A stretch of DNA of 64,000 nucleotides, taken from contig NZ_JAAVSC010000003.1 of assembly GCF_012641095.1 (NCBI RefSeq), positions 62,001-126,000 of the forward strand, written 5' to 3'. Positions 55,921 through 64,000 of the stretch are shown here, in pieces. Position 1 is the first letter of the stretch; every line of letters begins with the position of its first letter. The notes under the pieces were generated by a model, which saw only the letters and a program-made list of their open reading frames with translations, was not told the origin of the DNA and searched no databases. Position numbers and translations under genes: made by a program. The stretch is from Lactobacillus sp. HBUAS51381. Lineage in GTDB: Bacteria > Bacillota > Bacilli > Lactobacillales > Lactobacillaceae.

Positions 55921-55977
55921 TGACTTCAATCTCCTTTTATCCCCTACTTCGAAATAGGGACTCTCAGTAGCCGTGCA

Positions 55978-56421
55978 CTACTTCTTCATGCGGGTAACCT
56001 GGCTGAAATCTTGAATGAACTTCAAAATATCGTGGGCCCGGTCATTGCCGTAGACATCAACCCAACCTTGAAACCGTTGATTGATGCGTTGGCGAATCAC
56101 CCGTTCCGCACGAATCCCAGCATCGGTCGCAATAAGATACAACCGTCGACGGTCATTTTCATCCGGCTGTTGCCGCAGGTATCCCTGCTTCAACAGCACC
56201 TTGATTTGCCGTGAGATGGCGCTTCGTGTGACCTGCCGCTTACTGGCAATGTCCATAAGTGTTACGTGTTGATTCCGCGTAATTTCTCTTAAAATCAGGT
56301 ATTGTTCAAACGACAGATGAAACGCCTTTGCTGGTTCCGAAACAAATTCATCCAAATACTTGAGTGAACTCATGTAGACATCAATAAAAGCGTCCAATAA
56401 AGACTGCTCCTGTTCAGCCAT
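55978..56421 (-). CDS. MarR family transcriptional regulator
   Basis: This 147-residue winged-helix repressor has a dimerisation N-terminus, the HVTLMDIASKRQVTRSAISRQIKVLLKQG recognition region and the wing DENDRRRLYL. It probably controls neighbouring or distant stress or efflux genes; no operator could be assigned. AGGTGGG precedes the ATG. The small charged protein gene follows. Confidence 0.93.
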   Translation of the reverse strand: MAEQEQSLLDAFIDVYMSSLKYLDEFVSEPAKAFHLSFEQYLILREITRNQHVTLMDIASKRQVTRSAISRQIKVLLKQGYLRQQPDENDRRRLYLIATDAGIRAERVIRQRINQRFQGWVDVYGNDRAHDILKFIQDFSQVTRMKK

Positions 56422-56526
56422 GATTACCCACCTACATTTCTCAAAATACGATTTTTATCTTAGCATTTACGTCCACCAAATACCAGTTTTTTTCATGCAA
56501 ATTAGCAGGTGGTCTGGACCAACCTA

Positions 56527-56535
56527 TGCTAAAAT
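56527..56535 (+). promoter_or_regulatory. Extended -10 promoter of the lipoprotein gene
   Basis: TGCTAAAAT lies 27 nt before the ATG at 56563. The -35 is not clear. Confidence 0.5.
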
Positions 56536-56562
56536 AAAAGGGTAGCATTTGGAGGGGAAACT

Positions 56563-57123
56563 ATGCATCAATCACTAAAAATTGGAACCGTTTTAGGCCT
56601 GTTATTGTTACTCAGCGGCTGTGGGGCGTCAACCTCAAAGACGCCGTCGTCTAGTAGTAGCCATGCGGCTCAGACCAGTAAAAAAACGCGCAGTTCCAGT
56701 CAATCAAGCTTGTCTCAAGCCAAAACGGCCACGTTCACCAATCAGCAGTTTACGATTGACCACGTGACCTACAAGCTCACGGGTACGGCAGTCACAGGGA
56801 GTTCGACCGCCAACCGCAATTTATTCGTTCTCTATTATACCGTAACTAACCGACAAAGTAAGGCTATCGTCCCCAGTGACCTGTGGGGAAGTGCGGTTAG
56901 CGCCAAACAAAATGGAAAGCCTCTGGGCACGGGAAACCTGGCGTTCACGACGAGTCAAACAAAGGATAACAATCTGTTGAATCATACCGTCATGCCCGTT
57001 AAGGCAGGGAAATCGGTCGATGGATTGGCCACCTTTGAACCCAAGAACACCAATCCGGTCACCGTTACCTTCAAGGACACCCACGGCCAGGTTATCCACA
57101 CGAGTCGCTACACCCTGTCCTAA
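56563..57123 (+). CDS. Lipoprotein with an Ig-like domain (DUF4352/DUF5067-like)
   Basis: The 186-residue protein has a lipoprotein signal peptide with lipobox LLSGCG (Cys20), a Ser/Thr-rich linker (about 22-52) and a C-terminal beta-sandwich region with YKLTGTAV, LFVLYYTVTN and KSVDGLATF segments, as in extracellular telokin-like domains. It would be anchored to the outer face of the membrane; its role is unknown. GGAGGGG precedes the ATG. Confidence 0.82.
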   Translation: MHQSLKIGTVLGLLLLLSGCGASTSKTPSSSSSHAAQTSKKTRSSSQSSLSQAKTATFTNQQFTIDHVTYKLTGTAVTGSSTANRNLFVLYYTVTNRQSKAIVPSDLWGSAVSAKQNGKPLGTGNLAFTTSQTKDNNLLNHTVMPVKAGKSVDGLATFEPKNTNPVTVTFKDTHGQVIHTSRYTLS

Positions 57124-57224
57124 GGGGCACTGGCTCTGTGTCACACAGGCCGATCAACGGCACCACTTTAGGGGTTGTTGCTAAGACCTCTTCGCTCAAA
57201 ATTATGACGGGAAAGGAACCTTCT

Positions 57225-58046
57225 ATGACGCGTTTAATCGATCGCATTCACCAGGTGGAGCTGGGCAATCTTGAACAGTTTATCACCCTTTGTACCGATC
57301 TTCACTTGCCTTACTTGATGATGGGAGGCTCCCTACTAGGCACCATCCGGCATCACGGATTCATTCCTTGGGATGACGACGTCGACGTGGGGCTTCTACG
57401 CGCGGACTATGACCGCCTGTTAGCGGCGGCTCCCGCCTACCTAGCCGATACGCACTACTTCTTACAGACGCCCGCTAGTGATGAAAATTACGGGCTGAGT
57501 TATGCCAAGCTTCTCGATCGCAATACTTATATTGAGGAGAAGAATAACGTGAATGCGGCGCGTAAGGGCATCTTCATTGACATCTTTCCACTCGACCGAA
57601 TTCCACTAGACACCGGTCTGCAGCGCGAACAGATGACCAAGTTTCAATTACTCAACACCCGGATTCTCTTCCAACTCCGCTATCACTTGGTCGACAATCC
57701 GTTGCGTAAGCTCCAAAGCCCGTTAACGCCCGAACAGTTGGCCGACGTTAAGGCCCTGAAGGCGGAACGTCAAGCCCTCATGACCACCTATCAGGCGGAA
57801 TCCAGCCTGTTACAGGTCAAGAATCTGGCGTCTCAGTACGGCTACAACAAGGAAGTCTTCACGGTTGCGGCCGTTTCCGACTTGATTACGATGCCGTTCG
57901 AACACCTGATGGTGCAGGTCCCGCGAACGTACGCCAGCGTTTTAACGCGAATGTACGGCGACTACATGGCCTTGCCGCCGGAGAATCAGCGAACCGAAAA
58001 ACATTTGGAAAAAGTTATCATGGATAATCAGGTCTTTACCGAATGA
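57225..58046 (+). CDS. LicD family phosphotransferase
   Basis: This cytosolic protein of about 273 residues has the LicD signature: GGSLLGTIRHHGFIPWDDDVDVG around residues 35-57, with the metal-binding aspartates, and the later GIFIDIFPLDRIP. LicD proteins transfer phosphocholine or similar groups onto teichoic acids or surface glycans. The ATG at 57225 is chosen because GGAAAGGA precedes it. No choline uptake genes are in this window, so the donor is uncertain. Confidence 0.9.
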   Translation: MTRLIDRIHQVELGNLEQFITLCTDLHLPYLMMGGSLLGTIRHHGFIPWDDDVDVGLLRADYDRLLAAAPAYLADTHYFLQTPASDENYGLSYAKLLDRNTYIEEKNNVNAARKGIFIDIFPLDRIPLDTGLQREQMTKFQLLNTRILFQLRYHLVDNPLRKLQSPLTPEQLADVKALKAERQALMTTYQAESSLLQVKNLASQYGYNKEVFTVAAVSDLITMPFEHLMVQVPRTYASVLTRMYGDYMALPPENQRTEKHLEKVIMDNQVFTE

Positions 58047-58193
58047 CCTGGCCGGAGAAACACAACAATTGCCGACTGGTTAGGCCAGATAAGCCGGATT
58101 GTCCCGAAACATCCGTTTTACCATTTGGGCTTAAAGTTGCCCCTGTCCGCGTCCTTTAGCCGGACACCGACCACAGCATATTATAGAAAGTAG

Positions 58194-59732
58194 ATGACGT
58201 TTATGGCTGATAATTATTTTGGCGCAATGCTCATTAATGTTTCCAGTATGGAACTGTCAATCGTGAACCTAAAAACCGGCGCTCAGACCGAGCGGGTCAA
58301 ATCGACCGTTGCCATTGGGGAAAATATTTACAACCATGAAGAAATTGATTTTGGAACCGTCGCCGAGGCGGCCGAAGCCCTCCGAGGGTTTCTCCAAGTC
58401 ATTAAGGATTACGGCGTGACGAACTACCAAGTCTGGGGATCACAAGCCTTGTCTACGGCACCCAACGCGGAGTTCATTCGTGATCAAATCTTTGTTCGTA
58501 CCGGTCTGAGCATCAAATGGCTCTCCTTGGGGGAAGAGTCCTTCGTTCGTAACGAAGCCATTGCCTTGAAGTTCGCCGACTACCACCACCTGGTGAAAAA
58601 ACACGCGGCCATCATCGGCCTGAACTCCGGGAGTGCCACCCTCTCCTTCTTTGCCCACGACAATCTGGTGGCGTCTCACAACATGAAACTGGGCCCCGTG
58701 CGGATCAAAGAGGTCTTACAGAGCCTGCGGGCGACGGCACCGAATCCGGTCGATGTGCTGGACGATTATATCAACAGCAAGGTCGATGACTTCTACCGTT
58801 TTCTACCGGATCAGCTCCAAACCGCCAGTAATCAAGTCATTTTGATTGGGGCCGCGCCCTTAAACAATTACTTCATTCCTAAAGATGATGTGAGTTATGC
58901 GCTACCACTCAAACAATTCAATGAATTCAGCCGCGAGGTCATCGGGGCTTCTGACCAGTACCTCATGGAACGGCTACATTTGACGGAAGAAAATGTCGAA
59001 TTGGTTTTGCCGGAAGTCCTGTTGATTCAAAAGCTGCTCACCGTGGTCCACGCTGATAAACTCTATCTGGTTAATCTGAACGTCTTAGATGGACTGACCA
59101 CCAATGAAGAGATTGCGGCGGGAAACCACAAGTATCATTTTGAAAATCAAATTCTGGCTTCCGCTGACGATCTGGCCCAACGTTTCCGCGTTGAGCCCCA
59201 TCACATGGAATTGGTGCGCCACTTTGCGCTCCACCTCTTCGATCAGTTGAAGACGCTCCATCGCCTAACGCCGCGCGATCGTCTGCTCTTGCAGATCGCC
59301 GCGATCGTTCACGACATCGGGGGCTTCATTGACACGCACGAACACTATCTCCATTCGGACTACGTACTCAAACAATCCGAGATGCTGGGGTTATCCGCCG
59401 AAGAAACGCAGATTATTGCGGCCGTATCGCGTTACCACAGTACCCGTACGCCAGCCGAAGACATTACACATTTCCAGCAGCTGACGACCGAAAAACGGTT
59501 GACGGTGGCTAAATTAGCCGCCATTCTTCGCCTAGCCGATGCTCTCGACGATGCGCACCAACAGACGATTCAACGGATTTCCGTTTCCGTACGAACCAAT
59601 AAGGTCATCATCACCGCTTTCAGCGATGACGATCTGTCTTTGATTCGCTGGGCGTTCAACTACAAGGCCCAGTTCTTTACGGACGTCTTCGGCCTACAAC
59701 CCGTGTTTAAACAAAGGAGGTTACACAAATGA
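58194..59732 (+). CDS. Ppx/GppA-like protein with degenerate active site and HD domain
   Basis: The protein of about 510 residues has the two-domain actin-like fold of exopolyphosphatase/GppA, followed by an HD-type domain with His373-Asp374 (IVHDIGG). The actin-fold motifs are eroded: the first phosphate loop reads LINVSSMEL where active enzymes have DLGSNSVRM, and the second reads GLNSGSATL where they have DxGGGSTEL. Polyphosphatase activity is therefore doubtful. It overlaps ppk by 4 nt, and a second, intact Ppx follows ppk. The start could be the ATG at 58194 or at 58203. Confidence 0.85.
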   Translation: MTFMADNYFGAMLINVSSMELSIVNLKTGAQTERVKSTVAIGENIYNHEEIDFGTVAEAAEALRGFLQVIKDYGVTNYQVWGSQALSTAPNAEFIRDQIFVRTGLSIKWLSLGEESFVRNEAIALKFADYHHLVKKHAAIIGLNSGSATLSFFAHDNLVASHNMKLGPVRIKEVLQSLRATAPNPVDVLDDYINSKVDDFYRFLPDQLQTASNQVILIGAAPLNNYFIPKDDVSYALPLKQFNEFSREVIGASDQYLMERLHLTEENVELVLPEVLLIQKLLTVVHADKLYLVNLNVLDGLTTNEEIAAGNHKYHFENQILASADDLAQRFRVEPHHMELVRHFALHLFDQLKTLHRLTPRDRLLLQIAAIVHDIGGFIDTHEHYLHSDYVLKQSEMLGLSAEETQIIAAVSRYHSTRTPAEDITHFQQLTTEKRLTVAKLAAILRLADALDDAHQQTIQRISVSVRTNKVIITAFSDDDLSLIRWAFNYKAQFFTDVFGLQPVFKQRRLHK

Positions 59733-61894
59733 CAGTGGATTACAAGAACGCTAAGTACTACACCAACCGGGAACTCAGCTGGTTAGACTTCAACGACCGC
59801 GTCCTAGAAGAGGCCCGCGACAAGGCTAATCCTTTGTTAGAACGCGTGCGATTCCTTGGTATCACCCAAAGCAACGTCGATGAATTCTTCATGGTGCGCG
59901 TGGCCTCATTATCCAAGCTGGCCGCCGTGAACTATCCCAAGCCGGATGCCTCGGGGATGACGGCCGAGGATCAACTCTTGGCCGTCAACGCCAAGGCCCA
60001 CGATCAGGTGATTAAACAATACTCCACCCTGAATCGCATGTTGATTCCTTTACTGGCCAATCTCAACGTTCACCTGAAAGTTGTTAAGGAACTGTCTTCG
60101 CAACAGTTTCGGTTTATTCAGAAATATTTCAATGACGAGATCTCGCCGGCGCTGACACCCATGGCCGTCGACAGCTCGCGACCGTTTCCATTCATTGGGA
60201 ACAATACCTTAAACATCGCGCTGCGGCTCTTCAAGGACGGCAATAAGAAGGATAAGCGGTTCGCAACCGTTCAAGTACCGGATATTTTCCCACGAACGGT
60301 GCGGCTACCGGGCGCCGAAAACGACTTTATCATGCTGGAAGATATTATCAAGACCTTCATTGGCAACCTGTTCATCGGTTACGAGGTCAAGGAAGCCGCG
60401 AACTACCGGGTTATTCGGGACATGGACTTGGACGTTGCCGAGGAGGATACCTCTGATTTACTGAAGGAAGTGGAACAACAGCTCAAGCGCCGGGAACACG
60501 GTGGGGCCGTGCGGATGGAAGTTGAGGCCGGTATTTCCGATTCACTGGAGAAACGTCTGGCCACATCCATCAAGATTGCCGACTACGCCGTTTATTCCAT
60601 TAGTGGTCCCATCGACCTCACCTTCCTGAGTAAGTGGACCAAGCAGATCAGTAATCACGATGATCAACTCTATCCGGCGTTCACGCCGGCACAAACCCCA
60701 GGGGTCACGGCCGACGACGATATCTTCAAGACCATTCGCCACAACGACGTCCTCGTCCATCACCCGTTTGACTCATTCTCGGCGGTCACCGAGCTAATTC
60801 GGCAGGCGGCCTACGATGACGAGGTACTAGCCATTAAGATGACGCTGTACCGGGTCTCGGCAAATTCGCCCATCATCAAGTACCTGGGATCTGCCGCCCA
60901 AAACGGGAAGCAGGTCACGGTGCTGGTGGAAGTCAAGGCACGGTTCGATGAAGAAAATAACGTCCACTGGGCGCAACAACTGGAAAAAATGGGCTGTCAC
61001 GTCATTTATGGTCTGATTGGTCTTAAGACCCACTGTAAGCTGACCCTGATTGTCCGGCGGGAACCCGACGGCATTCGACGCTATATGCACATGGGAACCG
61101 GGAACTATAACGATGTCACCGCCCACTTCTACACCGACTTGGGCTTGATGACCACCAACACAGATATGGGGATTGACGCCTCCAACATCTTTAACATGTT
61201 GTCGGGCTACTCGGAACCCCCGTACTTCCACCAGTTGCACATGTCACCGGATGGTATTCGCGAATTCATCGTCAGCAAGATCGACCAAGAAATCACGAAC
61301 GCCAAGGCCGGCCAGCCGGCGTGGATCGAAATGAAGATGAACTCGCTGTCCGACTCCGACATGATTGCCAAGCTCTATGAAGCCTCCCATGCCGGCGTAC
61401 ACATCAAATTGATCGTTCGGGGAATCTGTTGTCTCAACGTGGGTATCCCCAAGATTAGCGACAATATTGAGGTGCATTCCATTGTCGGCCGTTACCTGGA
61501 ACACAGCCGGATCTACGGCTTCGCCAATAACGGCGATCCGTTAATTTACCTGTCCAGTGCCGACCTCATGACACGGAACCTGAATCGACGGGTGGAATTA
61601 CTCTTCCCGATTCTTCAGGCAAACCTGCGCCAGCGGGTCTTTGACATTTTTGATACGCTCTGGCATGATAACGTCAAGACGCGCGTGCTGCTCGCGGATC
61701 GAACCTTTACGCGGGTTGACCGGCGGGGGTTAGACCCACTGAACGCGCAATCCACTTTCATGCAAGAAGCGATGAACAAGAACAAGCGCAGTGACGATGA
61801 CCACTTAAAGGCGGCCAACGCACCACGTCAGTTCAAGCCAATGCTTAGTCCTAAGAATCAACCAAAATCCCCCATTGATCGGAGTCCTCAGTAA
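59729..61894 (+). CDS. ppk: Polyphosphate kinase (PPK1)
   Basis: PPK1 reversibly makes inorganic polyphosphate from ATP. The 721-residue protein has the N domain (NRELSWLDFNDRVLEEA), the head domain and two phospholipase D-like C domains. Key residues are His454 in HMGTGNYND and His592 in YLEHSRIY, at the family's usual spacing. AAAGGAGG lies just before the ATG within the upstream gene. It overlaps ppx by one base. Polyphosphate helps stress tolerance and manganese storage in lactobacilli. Confidence 0.97.
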   Translation: MTVDYKNAKYYTNRELSWLDFNDRVLEEARDKANPLLERVRFLGITQSNVDEFFMVRVASLSKLAAVNYPKPDASGMTAEDQLLAVNAKAHDQVIKQYSTLNRMLIPLLANLNVHLKVVKELSSQQFRFIQKYFNDEISPALTPMAVDSSRPFPFIGNNTLNIALRLFKDGNKKDKRFATVQVPDIFPRTVRLPGAENDFIMLEDIIKTFIGNLFIGYEVKEAANYRVIRDMDLDVAEEDTSDLLKEVEQQLKRREHGGAVRMEVEAGISDSLEKRLATSIKIADYAVYSISGPIDLTFLSKWTKQISNHDDQLYPAFTPAQTPGVTADDDIFKTIRHNDVLVHHPFDSFSAVTELIRQAAYDDEVLAIKMTLYRVSANSPIIKYLGSAAQNGKQVTVLVEVKARFDEENNVHWAQQLEKMGCHVIYGLIGLKTHCKLTLIVRREPDGIRRYMHMGTGNYNDVTAHFYTDLGLMTTNTDMGIDASNIFNMLSGYSEPPYFHQLHMSPDGIREFIVSKIDQEITNAKAGQPAWIEMKMNSLSDSDMIAKLYEASHAGVHIKLIVRGICCLNVGIPKISDNIEVHSIVGRYLEHSRIYGFANNGDPLIYLSSADLMTRNLNRRVELLFPILQANLRQRVFDIFDTLWHDNVKTRVLLADRTFTRVDRRGLDPLNAQSTFMQEAMNKNKRSDDDHLKAANAPRQFKPMLSPKNQPKSPIDRSPQ

Positions 61895-62832
61895 TGGAAA
61901 ACTTAGTCGTTATCGACTTAGGTTCAAACTCAGTGCGTATGACCATCAGTGAAATCGATGGTGCTGGCAACCACAAGACCATCGAACAAGTAAAGCGCTA
62001 CGTCCGGCTATCGGAAAACATGGGTGAAGAACAAGTTCTCCAGCCGGAATCGATCGCGCGAACCCTCACCGCACTCGGTGAATTTAAAAAGATTTACAGT
62101 CAACTGGATAAGCCTGACATTCAGGCGGTTGCGACGGCGGCCGTTCGTCAGGCCAGTAACCAAAAGCAGTTTCTGAAGCAGGTCAAAGATAAGCTTGGTC
62201 TGTCCTTCAACGTCATCTCTGGCGCGACGGAGGCCCGCTACGACTACCTGGGGGTCATTAACACCCTACCCGTTGTAAATGGCCTCCTCGTCGATACCGG
62301 TGGTGCCTCATCTGAATTGATTCTGGTTCAAAACCGGCAAATGAAGCAAGTCGTCTCCATCCCACTGGGCTCCGTGACCCTGTCACAGAGCTATCTGGAA
62401 AGCGACGTGGTCAAGGCGGATTCCCTATTCGCCGCCATGACCTTCGTCAACAACGTCTTTAACGACGTGTGGTGGCTTCGCGAGGCAACAAACCTGCCCA
62501 TCATTGGCTTAGGCGGTGCCAACCGGACGCTAGCCAAGATTAATCGGCGCAAGAAGAACTTTTTGAACTTCGAGGATGTTCACGGCTACAAGCTATCGGC
62601 CGAAGACGTCTACGCCACGCTGATCCAACTGTTGGGTCTGGATCTCGCCGGCCGTAAGAAGGTCCCCGGCCTGTCCAAGGACCGGGCCGACATCATCATT
62701 GGCGGCCTCATCCCTGTCACGTTGCTGATGCGATTGCTGGATTCCCAACAGATCAACTTCTCCAACGCTGGGTTGCGGGATGGTATTTTGTTTAAACGGA
62801 TTAACGAGATTAAGAATGATGTAGAAGGTTAA
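61894..62832 (+). CDS. ppx: Exopolyphosphatase (Ppx/GppA family)
   Basis: This 312-residue enzyme removes terminal phosphates from polyphosphate (or pppGpp). The phosphate-1 loop VIDLGSNSVRMT (residues 6-17), VATAAVRQASN, and DTGGASSELIL are intact. It lacks the C-terminal HD-like domain of longer Ppx. Coupled to ppk by a one-base overlap, it provides the opposing reaction. Confidence 0.95.
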   Translation: MENLVVIDLGSNSVRMTISEIDGAGNHKTIEQVKRYVRLSENMGEEQVLQPESIARTLTALGEFKKIYSQLDKPDIQAVATAAVRQASNQKQFLKQVKDKLGLSFNVISGATEARYDYLGVINTLPVVNGLLVDTGGASSELILVQNRQMKQVVSIPLGSVTLSQSYLESDVVKADSLFAAMTFVNNVFNDVWWLREATNLPIIGLGGANRTLAKINRRKKNFLNFEDVHGYKLSAEDVYATLIQLLGLDLAGRKKVPGLSKDRADIIIGGLIPVTLLMRLLDSQQINFSNAGLRDGILFKRINEIKNDVEG

Positions 62833-62837
62833 AAAGA

Positions 62838-62947
62838 GTGCGGAACCGGTCGTTTAGATTCTGAGCATTAACGTCAATAAGGTGAAATCCCGGGTTTGGA
62901 TTTTTGGCTTATTGGGGTTAAGCGCAGGAGTTTGCCTGGTTCCGCAC
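62838..62947 (+). repeat. Long inverted repeat with nested hairpins downstream of ppx
   Basis: GTGCGGAACC (62838-62847) and GGTTCCGCAC (62938-62947) are a perfect 10-bp inverted pair. Inside, CGTT/AACG and AATAAG/CTTATT with an inner AATCC/GGATT can form further helices, so the RNA could fold as a closed multibranch structure. It does not match an RNA family that I know. Confidence 0.5.
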
Positions 62948-63031
62948 GTTTCGGCTAGCGGAAATTGGGTCGAATGCCTTCACATCAAAGTAACTGCCAA
63001 CGTATTTAAAAATATCCCGGCAAACCAGTAA
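62882..63031 (+). CDS. Small secreted peptide candidate, 49 residues (or gene remnant)
   Basis: A GTG-initiated frame encodes a convincing signal peptide (KSRVW, a hydrophobic core FGLLGLSAGVCLV, then HVSA) and a mature part of about 24 residues with one Cys. The ribosome binding site is weak (AATAAG). The last codons overlap the left arm of the terminator at 63010, which suggests either a very compact gene or the truncated 5' end of a longer surface protein gene. Confidence 0.4.
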   Translation: MKSRVWIFGLLGLSAGVCLVPHVSASGNWVECLHIKVTANVFKNIPANQ

Positions 63032-63051
63032 TGTGGTTTGGCGGGATATTT
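63010..63051 (-). terminator. Terminator of the FecE-type ABC operon (possibly bidirectional)
   Basis: AAATATCCCGCCAAACCA pairs with TGGTTTGCCGGGATATTT; a T-rich tail follows on the minus strand. It may also stop plus-strand transcripts. Confidence 0.75.
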
Positions 63052-63162
63052 GTGTTGTCCGACACCTTTCGGCTGGTCAGTCTCTAATGTTTCCTTAAGA
63101 CCGCCTAAAGCATGCAACAAAATCGGCTATTTTGACATTGGTATTAAGTATACAGCCCTTTT

Positions 63163-63936
63163 TCACCCGCGGTCATTTTCTTCTGGCACCTGCACAATAT
63201 ACGGTCCCAACCGCGGCACATCCACAATCTCGATCGGTGTCTGAAACGTCCGGGCCAGTAAATCCGCGTCACGCAACTGCGCCGGCGTTCCCGTAGTTAC
63301 CAACCGGCCAGCCTGTAGGAGCCACAGCCAATCACTGACCGCGAAAGCCTGATTGATGTCATGAAGCACCTGAATCACGGTCAATCCGGCCGCTGCCAAT
63401 TGCTGAAGCTGCGTCATCAGGGCGCGTTGATAGTGGACATCCAAATACGTCGTCGGTTCATCCAGCAACAGGACTTGCGGCTCCTGAGCCAGGGCCATCG
63501 CTAACCATACGCGTTGTTGCTGCCCACCGGATAGATTCTGCAGGTGTTCGGCGGCTAAATCCGTCAGTTGAGTCTGGCCTAGATACGTCGCCACCTCATC
63601 GTCCGGCACCGTGGCCAACAGCCCGTGATATGGCAGCCGACCCATCTTAACCACCGCGGCGACCGTCATGTCGTCGTATAACGCGTGGCGCTGACTGACC
63701 ACCGCAATCCGTTGGGCCAGTTGTTTGGGCGCATACCGATCCAAGGGGTGCTGATTCAGCAAAACGGTGCCTTGCTGGGGCACCAACTGCCGCGCCAATA
63801 GGTTGAGCACCGTCGATTTACCCGCACCGTTGGGGCCAATGATCGTGGTCACCCGTCCGGCCGGAAACTTCCCCGACAACGCCGTGACGCCGGCCGCTTG
63901 ACCGGGGTACTGATAGCTAACCTGTTGTAATTCCAT
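63163..63936 (-). CDS. ABC transporter ATPase, FecE/FhuC/BtuD type
   Basis: The 257-residue ATPase drives import of a siderophore, heme or cobalamin with a FecCD permease. Walker A GPNGAGKST (about 34-42), signature LSGGQQQRVW, Walker B LLLDEPTTYLD and the H-loop VLHDINQA are all intact. It overlaps the preceding permease gene by 20 nt. The substrate cannot be told without the binding protein, which is outside the window. Confidence 0.93.
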   Translation of the reverse strand: MELQQVSYQYPGQAAGVTALSGKFPAGRVTTIIGPNGAGKSTVLNLLARQLVPQQGTVLLNQHPLDRYAPKQLAQRIAVVSQRHALYDDMTVAAVVKMGRLPYHGLLATVPDDEVATYLGQTQLTDLAAEHLQNLSGGQQQRVWLAMALAQEPQVLLLDEPTTYLDVHYQRALMTQLQQLAAAGLTVIQVLHDINQAFAVSDWLWLLQAGRLVTTGTPAQLRDADLLARTFQTPIEIVDVPRLGPYIVQVPEENDRG

Positions 63937-64000
63937 GAAAGCCTCGCCCCCGTTGTAAGAGAATAATCACAAATGGCCCGCCAATCACGGCCATCATGGT
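63917..64000 (-). CDS. FecCD-family permease, C-terminal end only (runs off the right edge)
   Basis: A frame open from the window edge ends in 27 residues with AVIGGPFVIILLQRGRG, the usual C-terminus of FecCD/BtuC permeases (ALIGGPFFLYLL type). Its stop lies inside the ATPase gene start, a typical overlap for these operons. Confidence 0.8.
   Translation of the reverse strand, partial: TMMAVIGGPFVIILLQRGRGFHGITTG

Overview
The window is a compact, mostly operon-organised stretch of a low-to-mid GC Gram-positive chromosome. Gene content, gene order, the Lactobacillus-type D-Ala ligase, the tdk-prfA-prmC-sua5-glyA-upp-atp block and a tmRNA tag ending in YALAA all point to Lactobacillaceae. A GC content that looks close to 50% and the polyphosphate operon would suit Levilactobacillus or a relative, but the genus is inference. 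I saw no insertion sequence, CRISPR array or intact prophage.

Region 1-9100 (minus strand): the 5' part of a membrane protein leaves the left edge. Next come a D-alanyl-D-lactate type Ddl, a DUF2785 protein, an SPFH/band-7 protein, an orphan lipoyl (GcvH-like) protein co-transcribed with a RodA-type SEDS protein, a DUF2969 protein, YidD, an MreB/Mbl homologue, MurA and a DUF1146 protein. This is a cell-wall and cell-shape neighbourhood. Region 9500-16190 is the complete F1Fo ATP synthase operon (atpBEFHAGDC) with an extended -10 promoter and a cre-like site upstream. Region 16380-23320 carries upp, glyA, a GT8 glycosyltransferase, sua5, prmC, prfA and tdk, all on the minus strand.

Region 23500-36500: murT-gatD (lipid II amidation) on the plus strand, a serine hydrolase, a heterodimeric ABC exporter, small unknown genes, and a divergent GGDEF/EAL pair (c-di-GMP synthesis and breakdown). 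An LPXTG adhesin with a Pro/Thr/Glu repeat stalk follows, then two divergent tRNA genes (Gln-CUG, Glu-CUC). Short tandem repeats beside the tRNA-Gln gene look like the arm-type sites of a lost integrative element.

Region 36500-53000: a small OB-like protein, two coupled mini-ORFs, a large YfhO membrane protein, pgi, a GRP-family sugar transporter, an RlmI-like methyltransferase, a two-component system, tmRNA, an NlpC/P60 hydrolase, an M20 dipeptidase, an ECF sigma/anti-sigma pair and fumC.

Region 53000-64000: an AP2-domain protein of mobile-element type, a DUF1304 protein and a 1.1 kb stretch that holds an orphan short transcription unit and two small ORFs. Next come an OsmC-like protein, a MarR regulator, a lipoprotein and a LicD protein. 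A three-gene polyphosphate operon follows (degenerate Ppx-like+HD, PPK1, Ppx), then a small secreted-peptide candidate inside a long inverted repeat, and the start of a FecCD/FecE-type metal or cofactor importer at the right edge.

Many starts were moved inward from the longest open frame because a Shine-Dalgarno sequence sits at the inner codon. GTG and TTG starts are common here.
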